Source: Paulinella micropora (taxonomy: Eukaryota > Cercozoa > Imbricatea > Euglyphida). Taken from it: 64,000 nucleotides of DNA. Both the position numbers and the translations under genes were made by a program. Shown one piece after another: positions 1 through 10,517 of this stretch (positions are counted from its first letter, which is position 1; each line of letters opens with the position of its first letter). A model generated the notes under the pieces. The model searched no databases and was not told the origin of the DNA. It was given only the letters and a program-made list of their open reading frames with translations. The DNA lies in assembly GCA_009731375.1 (NCBI GenBank), contig BJOX01000206.1, positions 528,437 to 592,436 of the forward strand. The letters are read 5' to 3'.

Positions 1-906
1 NNNNNNNNNNNNNNNNNNNNNNNNNNNNNNNNNNNNNNNNNNNNNNNNNNNNNNNNNNNNNNNNNNNNNNNNNNNNNNNNNNNNNNNNNNNNNNNNNNNN
101 NNNNNNNNNNNNNNNNNNNNNNNNNNNNNNNNNNNNNNNNNNNNNNNNNNNNNNNNNNNNNNNNNNNNNNNNNNNNNNNNNNNNNNNNNNNNNNNNNNNN
201 NNNNNNNNNNNNNNNNNNNNNNNNNNNNNNNNNNNNNNNNNNNNNNNNNNNNNNNNNNNNNNNNNNNNNNNNNNNNNNNNNNNNNNNNNNNNNNNNNNNN
301 NNNNNNNNNNNNNNNNNNNNNNNNNNNNNNNNNNNNNNNNNNNNNNNNNNNNNNNNNNNNNNNNNNNNNNNNNNNNNNNNNNNNNNNNNNNNNNNNNNNN
401 NNNNNNNNNNNNNNNNNNNNNNNNNNNNNNNNNNNNNNNNNNNNNNNNNNNNNNNNNNNNNNNNNNNNNNNNNNNNNNNNNNNNNNNNNNNNNNNNNNNN
501 NNNNNNNNNNNNNNNNNNNNNNNNNNNNNNNNNNNNNNNNNNNNNNNNNNNNNNNNNNNNNNNNNNNNNNNNNNNNNNNNNNNNNNNNNNNNNNNNNNNN
601 NNNNNNNNNNNNNNNNNNNNNNNNNNNNNNNNNNNNNNNNNNNNNNNNNNNNNNNNNNNNNNNNNNNNNNNNNNNNNNNNNNNNNNNNNNNNNNNNNNNN
701 NNNNNNNNNNNNNNNNNNNNNNNNNNNNNNNNNNNNNNNNNNNNNNNNNNNNNNNNNNNNNNNNNNNNNNNNNNNNNNNNNNNNNNNNNNNNNNNNNNNN
801 NNNNNNNNNNNNNNNNNNNNNNNNNNNNNNNNNNNNNNNNNNNNNNNNNNNNNNNNNNNNNNNNNNNNNNNNNNNNNNNNNNNNNNNNNNNNNNNNNNNN
901 NNNNNN
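1..906. other. Assembly gap
   Basis: All N. Nothing can be read. It is followed directly by a run of 20 G (907-926), a pattern repeated at most large gaps in this window. Confidence 1.
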
Positions 907-1122
907 GGGGGGGGGGGGGGGGGGGGATATTTATATGCAAGGATATATATGTTATGAATAAAGTTCCCCCGCCCTTTAGCGAAAAAGTTGAAATCTGTTT
1001 TTCGTCTCCTGACAAGTCAATGTGGTCACTTCTGGGATTCTTTTTCATCAGGGGATTCGAAACTACCCAATTTTTTGAGATTTGTTTCCCATTCCGACCC
1101 AACCTTTCCCCTCCAGTGTGAC

Positions 1123-1155
<33 letters not shown>

Positions 1156-1560
1156 GGAGGGGGGGGGGGGGGGGGTGGGGGCCAAGGACGGAAGGAACGC
1201 AAGAAGAAAGGTGGGCCATCTATCAAAAATTCGTGCAGTGATGCGATGAAGTAATCTGAACGATTTCTTTCCGGATTAGATTGGCTAGTTTGGCCTACCC
1301 GCTTTCAGCATGGCATATGGAATGGTAACGCTGCCTGCCCCAACGATGGTTTTCACCTAGAAATGAAAATCCGGCAGACCACCGATGGAACAAATATATG
1401 AATAATGTATAGACAGAGACAATTAGATAGATGCACAGACAGACAGACAGACAAATAGACAGATAGATAGATAAATATATTGTTTGGTCTATCAGCTGAC
1501 AGAGGCATCCATTCCAGCCCGCCGCCCATCGGCGACTGGGTAGCGGGCTGGAGATGGGCA
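907..1560. repeat. Low-complexity flank with G-runs and a TG dinucleotide array
   Basis: Contains poly-G at 907-926, a short (TG)n array at about 1129-1155 and a further G-run at about 1157-1175. The 15-mer TTTGGTCTATCAGCT at 1483-1497 recurs at 3189-3203, each time followed by CATCCATTCCA, so this is a dispersed repeat. The open frames here are dictated by the repeats and no gene is supported. Confidence 0.85.
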
Positions 1561-1813
<253 letters not shown>

Positions 1814-1992
1814 ATGGGTGCCATCTGTCGACAGACAGAGAATTAGGGGATGGTGTGGGTGTGCTGGGCCCGTGGTGGGGTGCCTTATGTGTGCCTAGCC
1901 ATACGCCTATAAGTCACATGCCGAAATAGCGACGGGAAGCACAATCCTGTTCCCTCAGGGTGCCCTTTCTCGCTTGTTGAGCCCGGAATAAA
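1814..1992 (+). repeat. Left arm of a 179-bp inverted repeat
   Basis: This segment reads as the reverse complement of 2744-2922, with equal arm lengths. It starts ATGGGTGCCATCTGTCGACAG and ends CCCGGAATAAA, where a gap begins. No open frame or transposase is associated with it. Confidence 0.9.
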
Positions 1993-2163
1993 NNNNNNNN
2001 NNNNNNNNNNNNNNNNNNNNNNNNNNNNNNNNNNNNNNNNNNNNNNNNNNNNNNNNNNNNNNNNNNNNNNNNNNNNNNNNNNNNNNNNNNNNNNNNNNNN
2101 NNNNNNNNNNNNNNNNNNNNNNNNNNNNNNNNNNNNNNNNNNNNNNNNNNNNNNNNNNNNNNN
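1993..2163. other. Assembly gap
   Basis: All N, lying between the two arms of the outer inverted repeat. Confidence 1.
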
Positions 2164-2305
2164 CCTTGGTTGACGAAATCAGAAGCTCCTTTTTTCTGAC
2201 ATTAGTCGATATCTCATCTATCTATCTATCGATAGATAGATAGATAGGTAGGTAGATATAGATAGATAGATTAACTTACCTATCTATCTATATCTACCTA
2301 CCTAC

Positions 2306-2352
<47 letters not shown>

Positions 2353-2516
2353 ACTAACTATTTAGATGACAGACAGACAGACAGACAGAGACAGACAGAC
2401 AGACAGATAGACAGATAAATAGAAAGATACAAAGATGGATAAAAAGATAGATAGATAGATAGATGAAATATCGACTAATGTCAGAAAAAAGGAGCTTCTG
2501 ATTTCGTCAACCAGGA
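2164..2516. repeat. Inner inverted repeat enclosing GATA/CTAT and GACA arrays
   Basis: About 53 bp at 2167-2219 reappear inverted at about 2461-2513 with one visible mismatch. Between them lie GATA, GGTA and CTAT repeats that are themselves palindromic around 2274, and a GACA array at about 2365-2405. The structure is nested inside the outer 179-bp inverted repeat. Confidence 0.85.
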
Positions 2517-2743
2517 AGTCTGTGGGTAAAGTATTAACCCGATGCAGCTAAGCCGTGATGTTTGCACGGAAGGGACTGATACAGGCGATACCAAAGCTCC
2601 CTAGTACCAGGCGGGGCCAGGGCTCGTTCCATAAAGCGCCCCTTGCAGAACGAGCTCCCACCTCCATTACAGAGGGCCCAGTAAGCAGATGGAGTTTCGA
2701 GACTGTTCGACAGTCTAGTATAAACCGACAGAGCACTGTGGGT

Positions 2744-2922
2744 TTTATTCCGGGCTCAACAAGCGAGAAAGGGCACCCTGAGGGAACAGGATTGTGCTTC
2801 CCGTCGCTATTTCGGCATGTGACTTATAGGCGTATGGCTAGGCACACATAAGGCACCCCACCACGGGCCCAGCACACCCACACCATCCCCTAATTCTCTG
2901 TCTGTCGACAGATGGCACCCAT
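2744..2922 (-). repeat. Right arm of the 179-bp inverted repeat
   Basis: Reverse complement of 1814-1992. The unique spacer 2517-2743 between inner and outer arms shows no supported gene. Confidence 0.9.
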
Positions 2923-3009
2923 TTCAAAAAAAATCAAGCCCAAGAGAGGGTCAGTGACACCTCAAGTGGCCTTGGTTCATTCCGTAGAGTAAGTGATAAG
3001 ATCAACTGA

Positions 3010-3275
3010 TGAAATATAGATAGATAGATAGATAGATAGATGGATAGATGGATAGATGAATAGATGGATAGATGGATAGATGGATAGATGGATAGATGGA
3101 TGGATGGATGGATGGATGGATAGATGGATAGATGGATAGATGGATGGATGGATGGATGGATGGATGGATGGATAGGTAGATAGATATGTTTGGTCTATCA
3201 GCTCTGCATATCCGAAAACATAGTCATCCATTCCACCCGGTAGGCAGGTAGGTAGGTAGGTAGGTAGGTAGGTAT

Positions 3276-3333
<58 letters not shown>

Positions 3334-3335
3334 GA
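3010..3335. repeat. GATA/GATG/GGTA microsatellite arrays
   Basis: Two arrays (about 3010-3185 and 3240-3333) flank the second copy of the dispersed 15-mer at 3189-3203. Open frames of Ser-Ile-Tyr-Leu repeats in this stretch are translations of the microsatellite and not genes. Confidence 0.95.
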
Positions 3336-4044
3336 GATGTCGCAAAGGAATGTAGTCCTTGCAAAGGAACGCAGTTTCACATCAAACAATAATTTGTGTA
3401 CTGTGCATGTGTCCGGGATGGGAATCACGGGTAGACTGTGTTCTGGAAAAAGAAGAGGAGGAAGGACGTTGAAGAAAAAGGCAATCTAGGAATGGAGAGT
3501 GGGAGGATAAGGAAGAAGAGAAAGAAAAGGAAGCCGTTAGTCCAAGTGTTTTGAGCACCGTAAGCTTGCGCAAGCTACAATGATGACATTGTGTAAAGGC
3601 CTAAACCCCCGAAGGGACCTAGCCCGGGCTATGCAACACTGGACGGCTATGACGGAATGCAGGATGAGAGATAAGGGGAGGATGAGAGGGAGGGCGGATT
3701 GGAGTTCTTCTTCAATGTCTTTCCATACGCTTGGTGTTGATGGCAAAATCAGGTGCTTTCTTCTTTCGATTGGTTCTTTCGGGGCACTTCTTGGACGAAA
3801 TGAGAGTATATTTCGGCGTCAACACTGTGGGTGGAATCCGGGTTGACAATGCCGGGTTGTGACTTATAGTCCGGATGGACGTGCACTTTTGGACTCTTCT
3901 TTTCGAGGAGGCTCGAAGGATCTTCGTAAGGGTGGACATGAGCAAAATCTTCTCCAAGGGGTTTGAAGAAAAAGGCAAAATGGAGAGTGGGGTCTTGAGG
4001 AGGACAAGGAAGAAGAGAAAGAAAAGGAAGCCGTTCAAGCCGTT
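3336..4044. repeat. Spacer with an approximate duplicated segment
   Basis: A purine-rich segment at about 3470-3540 recurs at about 3966-4037; both end GGAAGCCGTT. Short frames on both strands show no recognisable domain. I see no gene here. Confidence 0.6.
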
Positions 4045-4116
<72 letters not shown>

Positions 4117-4774
4117 GAGATAGATAGGTAGATAGATAGAGAGATAGATAGATAGATAGATAGATAGATAGTAGAAATGAAAGGAAAGGAAAGGAAAGGA
4201 AAGGAAATGAAAGGAAAGGAAAGGAAAGGAGAGGAAAGGGAAAAGGAAAGGGAAAAGGAAAGGGAAAAGGAAAAGAAAAAGGAAAGAAAAAAGGAAAGGA
4301 AAAAGGAAAGGAAAAAGGAAAGGAAAAAGGAAAGGAAAAAGGAAAGGAAAAAGGAAAGGAAAAAGGAAAGGAAAAAGGAAAGCAAAAAGGAAAGGAAAGG
4401 AAAGGAAAGGAAAGGAAGGGAGAACGAAGAAGAAGAAGAAGAAGAAGAAGAAGAAGAAGAAGAAGAAGAAGGAGAAGAAGAAGAAGAAGAAGAAGAAGAA
4501 GAAGAAGAAGAAGAAGAAGAAGAAGAAGAAGAAGAAGAAGAAGAAGAAGAAGAAGAAGAAGAAGAAAAAGAAGAAGAAGAAGAAGAAGAACACAAAGAAG
4601 AAGAAGAAGAAGAAGAAGAATAAGAAGAAGAAGAAGAAGAAGAACAAAAAGAACAAGAAGAAGAAGAAGAAGAAGAAGAAGAAGAAGAAGAAGAAGAAGA
4701 AGAAGAAGAAGAAGAAGAAGAAGAAGAAGAAGAAGAAGAAGAAGAAGAAGAAGAAGAAGAAGAAGAAGAAGAAC
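4045..4774. repeat. GATA, GGAAA and (GAA)n arrays
   Basis: A GATA array (about 4045-4172) is followed by GGAAA/AAAGG repeats (about 4177-4425) and then a very long GAA trinucleotide array (about 4428-4773) with few interruptions. Poly-Phe, poly-Ser and poly-Glu frames come from this array. Confidence 0.97.
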
Positions 4775-5525
4775 GCCTTCTAGTGCAAGCAGCCCCGCGC
4801 TCCCACACTGCCCCTCTTCTACATAAACTCAAACTTCTTGACATCTATAACCTATACATATACAGGGTATGTATTGAAACGCATCCATACATACACTCAA
4901 CAAAAATAAAACACCAACCAATACATGATAATAAATACATTAGCACTAATACTGCACATAACCATCGCACCCGTTACGCTAAGAAAAGAAAAATATATAT
5001 AGACAGAACGACCCGCACTTCACGCAAACTAATGCTAACATATTCAACAAATTACCTCTTCGTCTTCTTCTTCTTCTTTCTTCGTCTTCTTCTTCTTCTT
5101 CTTCTTCTTCTTCTTCTTCTTCTTCTTCTTCTTCTTCTTGGATTCTTGGATTGTTTTTATTTAGAGAGATAATTGTACCATTATAACTCATGGAGTAACT
5201 GCTAACAGCTATTGCCTAAAGCAAATCGCTGGCCGAGGCAGTGACCAGTGTCTGGGGTTGTAGTTATTAATATATTTAAATTTCGAGTCCGGCGTTACGA
5301 GCCTGATTAATTAATAAGTATTGCTTAAGTTCTTTTTTGAATTGGCTTTAGTTTGGTTATATGAAAAATATGTTCGGGGAGAAGGAGAAGGGGAAGGAGA
5401 AGAAGCAGCAGAAGCAGAAGCAGAAGCAGCAGAAGCAGAAGCAGCAGCATCAGCAGCAGCAGAAGCAGAAGCAAAAGCAGAAGCAGAAGCAGCAGCAGAA
5501 GCAGAAGCAGAAGCAGAAGAAGAAG

Positions 5526-5556
<31 letters not shown>

Positions 5557-6040
5557 TTTGTTTCCTCTATCATATCTAGTTTATATTTCATTTCTCCCTC
5601 GATTTCTGACTAAGTTCTGACTCTAGTCTCTGTACAATTTCGCTTTCATTAAAGAAGAAGAAGAAGAAGAAGAAGAAGAAGAAGAAGAAGAAGAAGAAGA
5701 AGAAGAAGAAGAAGAAGAAGAAGAAGAAGAAGAAGAAGAAGAAGAAGAAGAAGAAGGAGGAGGAGGAGGAGGAGGAGGAGGAGGAGGAGGAGAAGGAAAG
5801 GAAAGGAAAAGGAAAAGGAAAAGGAAGAGGGAAGAAGGATGAAGGAGAAGGGAAGGAAGAAAAGGAAAGGAAAAGGAAAGGAAAAGGAAAAGGAAAAGGA
5901 AAAGGAAAAGGAAAGGAGAGAAAGGAAAGGAGAGGAAAGGAGGAAAGGAGAGGAAAGGAAAGGAAAGGAGAGGAAAGGAAAGGAAAGGAAAGGAAAGGGA
6001 AGGAAAGGAAAGGAAAGGAAAGGAAAGGAAAGGAAAATAT
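4775..6040. repeat. CTT, GCAGAA, GAA/GGA and GGAAA arrays with short spacers
   Basis: Trinucleotide CTT array at about 5062-5140, a GCAGAA/GAA array at about 5398-5556, GAA then GGA at about 5655-5790, then GGAAA-type repeats to 6036. The spacers are AT-rich and carry no supported gene. Confidence 0.95.
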
Positions 6041-6515
6041 GTAAGTAGTTCTGCAAGTGAAAGTAGGAAGGAGTGATGGGAGTCAAGGTTCTACCAAGCA
6101 TAAATGCAAAGCAATAACTACTGAAATATCATTCAGAATTCCAGAAGACAAAAGAATGCTACAGACCAAATTGAGAATCGTCCCTATCACTCCTGCTGCT
6201 CCTTCTCCTGCCGATGAATGTCTGGTCATTTTTATCGGCGGTTCTTCGACTTCCATTATGTGCTTCTGGGACTCGTCGAACGTGGTGCCCAAACCCTGCC
6301 AGAGGGAATTAAATCTGTACTGCGCAAAAAAAAGCGAAATGTGCCATTGCAGGCGTCCGTATTTTGCGGTACAACGAAACGTTTTTTAGGGCTGTGAACG
6401 TTTTTTATGGGTCACACCCAGGAAAAGGGCCGGGCCGGGGGGTGTAACATAACTTGGACCTAGTAGACGTACTGCTTCATTTACCCTCCGGATGAATAAA
6501 ATATTATTTTTGTAA
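6041..6515. other. Intergenic stretch, no gene recognised
   Basis: Small frames on both strands (about 69-110 codons) show no motif. Near 6495-6530 are AT-rich AATAAA-like words next to the 3' side of the minus-strand genes. I see nothing else. Confidence 0.5.
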
Positions 6516-7366
6516 TTAATAAAAACAGACCCATGTTAACACGACGAAAATATTACATATGTTACTAGTTTCAACTCGAGCTCGTGCGCATGCAGGAAAA
6601 AAATTAAAACGTGCAGCTGACAACAAACACTTGGACCGGACCTGCCAACGTACTGTCCACCTCTTTTCGGTCGCTAGTAGATTCAGACAAGCTGACAGGG
6701 AGCTGTCGTCCCCTGCAGCAACGTTCTTGTTCCCCTCTCCTTGCTCTACTACGTCGTCCTCCAGTGCAGGGGGGTCCGTGAGGCTGCTGGAGTGCTCCAC
6801 GTCGACGGGCGGTGCCGTCGGGGACTGCTCTGTGCCAGTGAGCAAAGCAGTGAAGCTGCTGCTGCTGGACTCCTCCGTAGCGACTCGTTCTGCCGGCTTA
6901 GTCTGTAGGTACACATAAACTTGCGCGGGCACGGCAGTCCCGACCTCATGTCGGACCTGCTGAATGGCTGCGGCCATGCAGCTGAGCTGCCACTCCTGAT
7001 CGAGCAGCCCGAGCCAGGTGAAAAAGACATGCAGATTCATGGGCTCCGTCAGCGACCACACACTGCTAGCACAGCTCTGCAAAGCGCACCGGAGCGTGGC
7101 TTCGTACAGCTCGATATATCGCTGCCGGTACTGTTGTCCGGCGCCGGGAGGGTGCACAATACTTGGTCTACCAAATGTCCGTTACCCTCGCAGTGCTCAC
7201 GGATAGTCAGCTGCTCGGGCTGGGACGAGGTTCCAGGTGTATGCATAAACGGGACCTCAGCGTTGGTGACGTGCAGTATGCCGCCCGGAAGCACCTGGCG
7301 CAGAGGGCGATAGAACCTGTAATACAAGGCAGCGGGCGCTGCCAGCACTGATTCCAGTTCCTGCAC
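6516..7366 (-). pseudogene. Broken minus-strand coding fragments downstream of the ADP-ribosylglycohydrolase-like gene
   Basis: Two frames, about 7049-7366 and 6516-7157, each encode non-repetitive protein-like sequence, and one continues where the other stops near 7150, which suggests a single frameshifted gene. The upstream part contains GGILHVTNAEVPF and the downstream part LYEATLRCALQS. This order vaguely recalls a macrodomain (a glycine-rich ADP-ribose-binding segment, then a helix), but the match is weak. It could instead be the C-terminal region of the preceding gene, since the fragments follow within about 80 nt on the same strand. The last 90 residues are low-complexity Ser/Thr/Glu. 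No ATG clearly starts it. Confidence 0.35.
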
Positions 7367-7448
7367 TCACTCGTTCTTATCTGTGGTGGCTCTCTGTAGC
7401 GCGGCTGTTTCTGCGTCTTGCTGCCAACAAACTTGGAACACTCCTCGG

Positions 7449-8618
7449 TTACACTTGGTGTACATGGTCCCATTCACGTACTTTCAGTTGCTGGGTGGTG
7501 GTCGGGGTCCGCGGTTGCAGTTCCTGCAGAGATCGCACGGTGCAGCTGCCTGCGATCAGGCTGCGCTCTGGGAACTGTAGCACTTGGACCGCCCCCTCGC
7601 GCAAGTGTACAGTTGACAGGGAGACTGGCGGCGATCCTCCCAAGAGCTTGCTGTACCATTGTGCGCAGGGCACTTCGCGTGGCAAGTTGATTAACCTAGC
7701 ACGCTCGACACATTTCAAGTACTGGAGTTGCGGCCAAGGCAGGCCCGCGTCGGGCGGGGCGCAGGCATAAACCACCGTGATCCAAACCGACTGGACCCTC
7801 AAGTACAACGCTCCGGCCAGTTGTCCAACCAGCACAGCCTCCTTCGCCAGCCTAGGCTCGCGCTCTACACAGGGCAGGAGCGCTGTTTCAAACCTGCGCA
7901 CGTGCAAGAACCCAGCCAGCCAGACGACGTGCAAGGCGTACTTGATGGCTGCCAGAGGTTTCGTTGGGGCTTGCTTGAGATTCTCGCCATAAGTGGCTGA
8001 TTGCCAGCTCACCTCCCGTTGCTGACGCATGTCGTTCGCGAGGCTGTCGGGGTCAAACAGGGCGGCCACGTCGCCGTGTAAGGCTACTTGCATGCCGGGG
8101 GCCCTGCATTCTGCTAAGCCCGCATTGAGTTGCTCCACAAAGCCCCTGCACATCCGGCGCAGGTTGCGGTCGTTTGTGTCCGGTGGCGTCCGCATCGTGT
8201 GCCAAAGCAGAAAGGCCCAGGCCATAGCGCAATGTGCTGTCCGGTTACTGTCGCTTAAGGCACGGCTCTGTGCATAAGCGCCCTCTAGGCATTGCACCGC
8301 CCGTGGACACAAGGACCAGGCCGCCACGGAGATGAGGATGGCCTTGTCCATGCCGGCATGCGGGTTCGTCGTGTGTGCTGTGTGGTCTGGTTGAGGTGCG
8401 CGGGCTAGTAATTTCTCGCGCAATCCCTGCATGCTCAGCGTGCCCATTTCCAGCCTAGGGCTACCGTAAGCAGCTAGGTACTGGGCTACTGCCAAGAACA
8501 TGCTGATTTCATTCGACCAGGCACCAAGATGCTTCGCGTGTTTGTCTGTCCCTGTTAGGCCCAACGCGCTGCCCACGAGGGAGCCGAGCCACATCCCCTG
8601 CGAAAACAGGTCCTCCAT
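7449..8618 (-). CDS. ADP-ribosylglycohydrolase-like (DraG/ARH fold) protein, probably catalytically degenerate
   Basis: About 389 residues from the ATG at 8618; a longer reading from 8708 adds 30 residues with no domain. Three landmarks of the DraG/ARH family appear in order: an N-terminal GMWLGSLVGSALGL segment, a WSNEISMFLAVA helix where the family has a Trp-x-Asp-Asp-Thr metal site, and a C-terminal GQLAGALY helix preceded in the family by an Asp-Thr-Asp-Thr motif. Family enzymes remove ADP-ribose from proteins using two Mg ions. Here both acidic motifs are altered (Asn-Glu-Ile, and Arg-Leu-Ala-Lys in place of Asp-Thr-Asp-Thr), so I infer binding without hydrolysis, or loss of function. 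Fragments continue downstream on the same strand. The assignment rests on motif order only. Confidence 0.5.
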   Translation of the reverse strand: MEDLFSQGMWLGSLVGSALGLTGTDKHAKHLGAWSNEISMFLAVAQYLAAYGSPRLEMGTLSMQGLREKLLARAPQPDHTAHTTNPHAGMDKAILISVAAWSLCPRAVQCLEGAYAQSRALSDSNRTAHCAMAWAFLLWHTMRTPPDTNDRNLRRMCRGFVEQLNAGLAECRAPGMQVALHGDVAALFDPDSLANDMRQQREVSWQSATYGENLKQAPTKPLAAIKYALHVVWLAGFLHVRRFETALLPCVEREPRLAKEAVLVGQLAGALYLRVQSVWITVVYACAPPDAGLPWPQLQYLKCVERARLINLPREVPCAQWYSKLLGGSPPVSLSTVHLREGAVQVLQFPERSLIAGSCTVRSLQELQPRTPTTTQQLKVREWDHVHQV

Positions 8619-9044
8619 GTTTTGGGCCGGGGCTTTTTTTTTACAGGCTAGCCTCGCCAGGAACAAAAAGACTGCCCCGCGCCAGGGTTCGCGCCGGGGG
8701 GGCTGCAAAACGAGAGGGACAGCCCCCCTCCCCCACTCCCGCCAGTAGGGGGGGCTGGGTCAAACCGCTCCCCACTCCCGCCAGTGGGGGGAGGGGGGCT
8801 GTATCTAACTGCCCTCGTCCCCTGCCAGTGGTGGGGAGGGGGCTGTGTCAAACCGCTCCCGCCAGTGGTGGGGAGGGGGCTGTGTCTAACTACCCCCCGA
8901 CCCCGCCGGCAGGGAGGGGGGCCCACGCACACACACCCCCTCCCCCGGGGTAGGAGCAAGTGGCGTGGGGCAGGCAGGCACGCGAGTTTGAACCAAAGCA
9001 ATTTTCCTGCTACCTCCGCCTTGTTACAAATCCAGTGCGTGCTG

Positions 9045-10079
9045 ATGCTAGCCTGGTGCATCCTGACGCTGTGGCCAGCACACGGCTGTATCAATGTAGT
9101 GTGCCCCGCACACACGAACCGGACCTGCCTGAACCCCGCCCAAACCCTGGCGAGCTGTTCCGAATATTTTTGTCGCTGCGTAGCGAACGGGCCCGGCCCC
9201 TGGACATTTGCGGGGAACGATAGCGTGCCCAGCAGTTCCTTGGCCGTGCCTCTGCCCACCGGCTATGGCGTGGACACGGTCGTACGCTTCGCGGCGGGTT
9301 GCCTGGCCTGGCTGGAGATGTTTGTGCAAGTGGTCGCCCCCGCACAGTTCGGCGTGTCGCGCAAGGACGCCACGGCGTTGGGGGCGTCGTGCGCCGAGTC
9401 GCTGACCAGCCAGGCCGATAATGTCTGGGTGCTGATCAACAACAGTTACAGCAACAGTCAGGAAGACCCCACGGACCGCAGCAACTTTTTGCTCAGCTTC
9501 GACCTGCACAGTAACCACAGCGGAGGAGACGCGGTGTTGCGCCACCGCTGGACCCGCCCCTGCGCCAACTGGTCTAGCGCGGAGTCCTACCTGGTGCTGT
9601 GGTTTGGCACCAATGTCCCCTACGTGGGGGGGGATTGCCTGCGCCTGGCGCTGGGGCCGTTATTTGCGCTCGGGGCCGGCTCCTCCTCGGATTGCCGCTG
9701 TGTCTCTGGCCATTGCCCGGGGTTGCCAGCCAACTACAGCAGCACGCCAGCCAGCAACGGCTACCTCGCCTACCACAACTGCGCTCCCCCGGAGCTTATC
9801 ACCAGCTCTACTAACCCCCCTACCACGAGCACTGCTACCACGGCTGCTACCACGAGCACTACTACCACGAGCACTACTACCACGAGCACTACTACCACGG
9901 CTGCTACCACGGGCAGTACTACCACGAGCACTACTACCACGGCTGCTACTACGAGCAGTACTACTACTACTGGCAACCCTACGACCACCGTCGTTCAGAC
10001 ATCCTCGGCCAAGCGACGTCGCATCACTACCGAAAGCTGGCTGGCGCTGGCGTTGGTCGTGTTTTGTTTAGTCAGTTGA
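9045..10079 (+). CDS. Secreted mucin-like glycoprotein
   Basis: 344 residues starting at ATG 9045. A signal peptide opens the protein (LMLAWCILTLWPAHG, cleavage near the first Cys). A Cys-rich ectodomain of about 230 residues follows with several N-glycosylation sequons (NRT, NDS, NNS, NHS, NWS, NYS). Then comes a stalk of roughly 75 residues made almost only of Thr, Ser and Ala, expected to be heavily O-glycosylated. The C-terminus has a basic patch (KRRR) followed by a short hydrophobic tail, consistent with a GPI signal or a short anchor. It probably sits on the virion or cell surface. No homologue is recognised. An earlier in-frame region from 8784 translates C-rich repeats and is unlikely to be coding. 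Confidence 0.7.
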   Translation: MLAWCILTLWPAHGCINVVCPAHTNRTCLNPAQTLASCSEYFCRCVANGPGPWTFAGNDSVPSSSLAVPLPTGYGVDTVVRFAAGCLAWLEMFVQVVAPAQFGVSRKDATALGASCAESLTSQADNVWVLINNSYSNSQEDPTDRSNFLLSFDLHSNHSGGDAVLRHRWTRPCANWSSAESYLVLWFGTNVPYVGGDCLRLALGPLFALGAGSSSDCRCVSGHCPGLPANYSSTPASNGYLAYHNCAPPELITSSTNPPTTSTATTAATTSTTTTSTTTTSTTTTAATTGSTTTSTTTTAATTSSTTTTGNPTTTVVQTSSAKRRRITTESWLALALVVFCLVS

Positions 10080-10426
10080 GGCATGCCCGCCTCTGCCCAT
10101 GATCACGGGCTTCCTCTCCGCAGAGAAGGGAGGCCTTGACCCTCCACCAGCGACGCACGCCGAAAATCCCCACCCCTCTCCCCTTCCCCTCCTCACGCCC
10201 TCTACCTTCCCGCGGGGGGGAGGGGTACTGGCGCGCGGGAGCTTTTCCTCGCTCGTCTCCCCAGCACGGGGGGGGGGGAGAACTGTGGGGCAGGGGGAGA
10301 TGCAAGAACCTGTGAGCAGGGCTGCGTCAAAGGGAGTAGGGAGCAACGCGAACTGGAATGAGAGTGGGGGAGGGAGAGGACAGAGAGAACGCAGAAAGCA
10401 CAGCCCGCCAAGTAGCAACCTCAGAA

Positions 10427-10432
10427 AATAAA
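10427..10432 (+). terminator. Polyadenylation signal AATAAA
   Basis: AATAAA about 350 nt after the stop of the mucin-like glycoprotein gene and about 85 nt before the next start codon. Suggests separate, eukaryote-style transcripts. Confidence 0.5.
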
Positions 10433-10517
10433 ACCTAGAACGTCCAAGCGTGGCCGGAACTCGTGTGTCTGTTCTTAGCTCCGGCATCGCCAGAAATTCC
10501 CGGGGGGACGTCCGGCT

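Noticed and set aside
2977-3428. Ser-Ile-Tyr-Leu repeat frames
   Set aside because: Translations of GATA/GATG microsatellites.
3712-4844. Long poly-Phe, poly-Ser, poly-Glu and Lys/Glu open frames
   Set aside because: They are direct translations of (GAA)n and GGAAA arrays on both strands.
6057-6389. 110-codon plus-strand frame and its 70-codon minus-strand partner
   Set aside because: No motif, no supporting context, and either strand is equally open.
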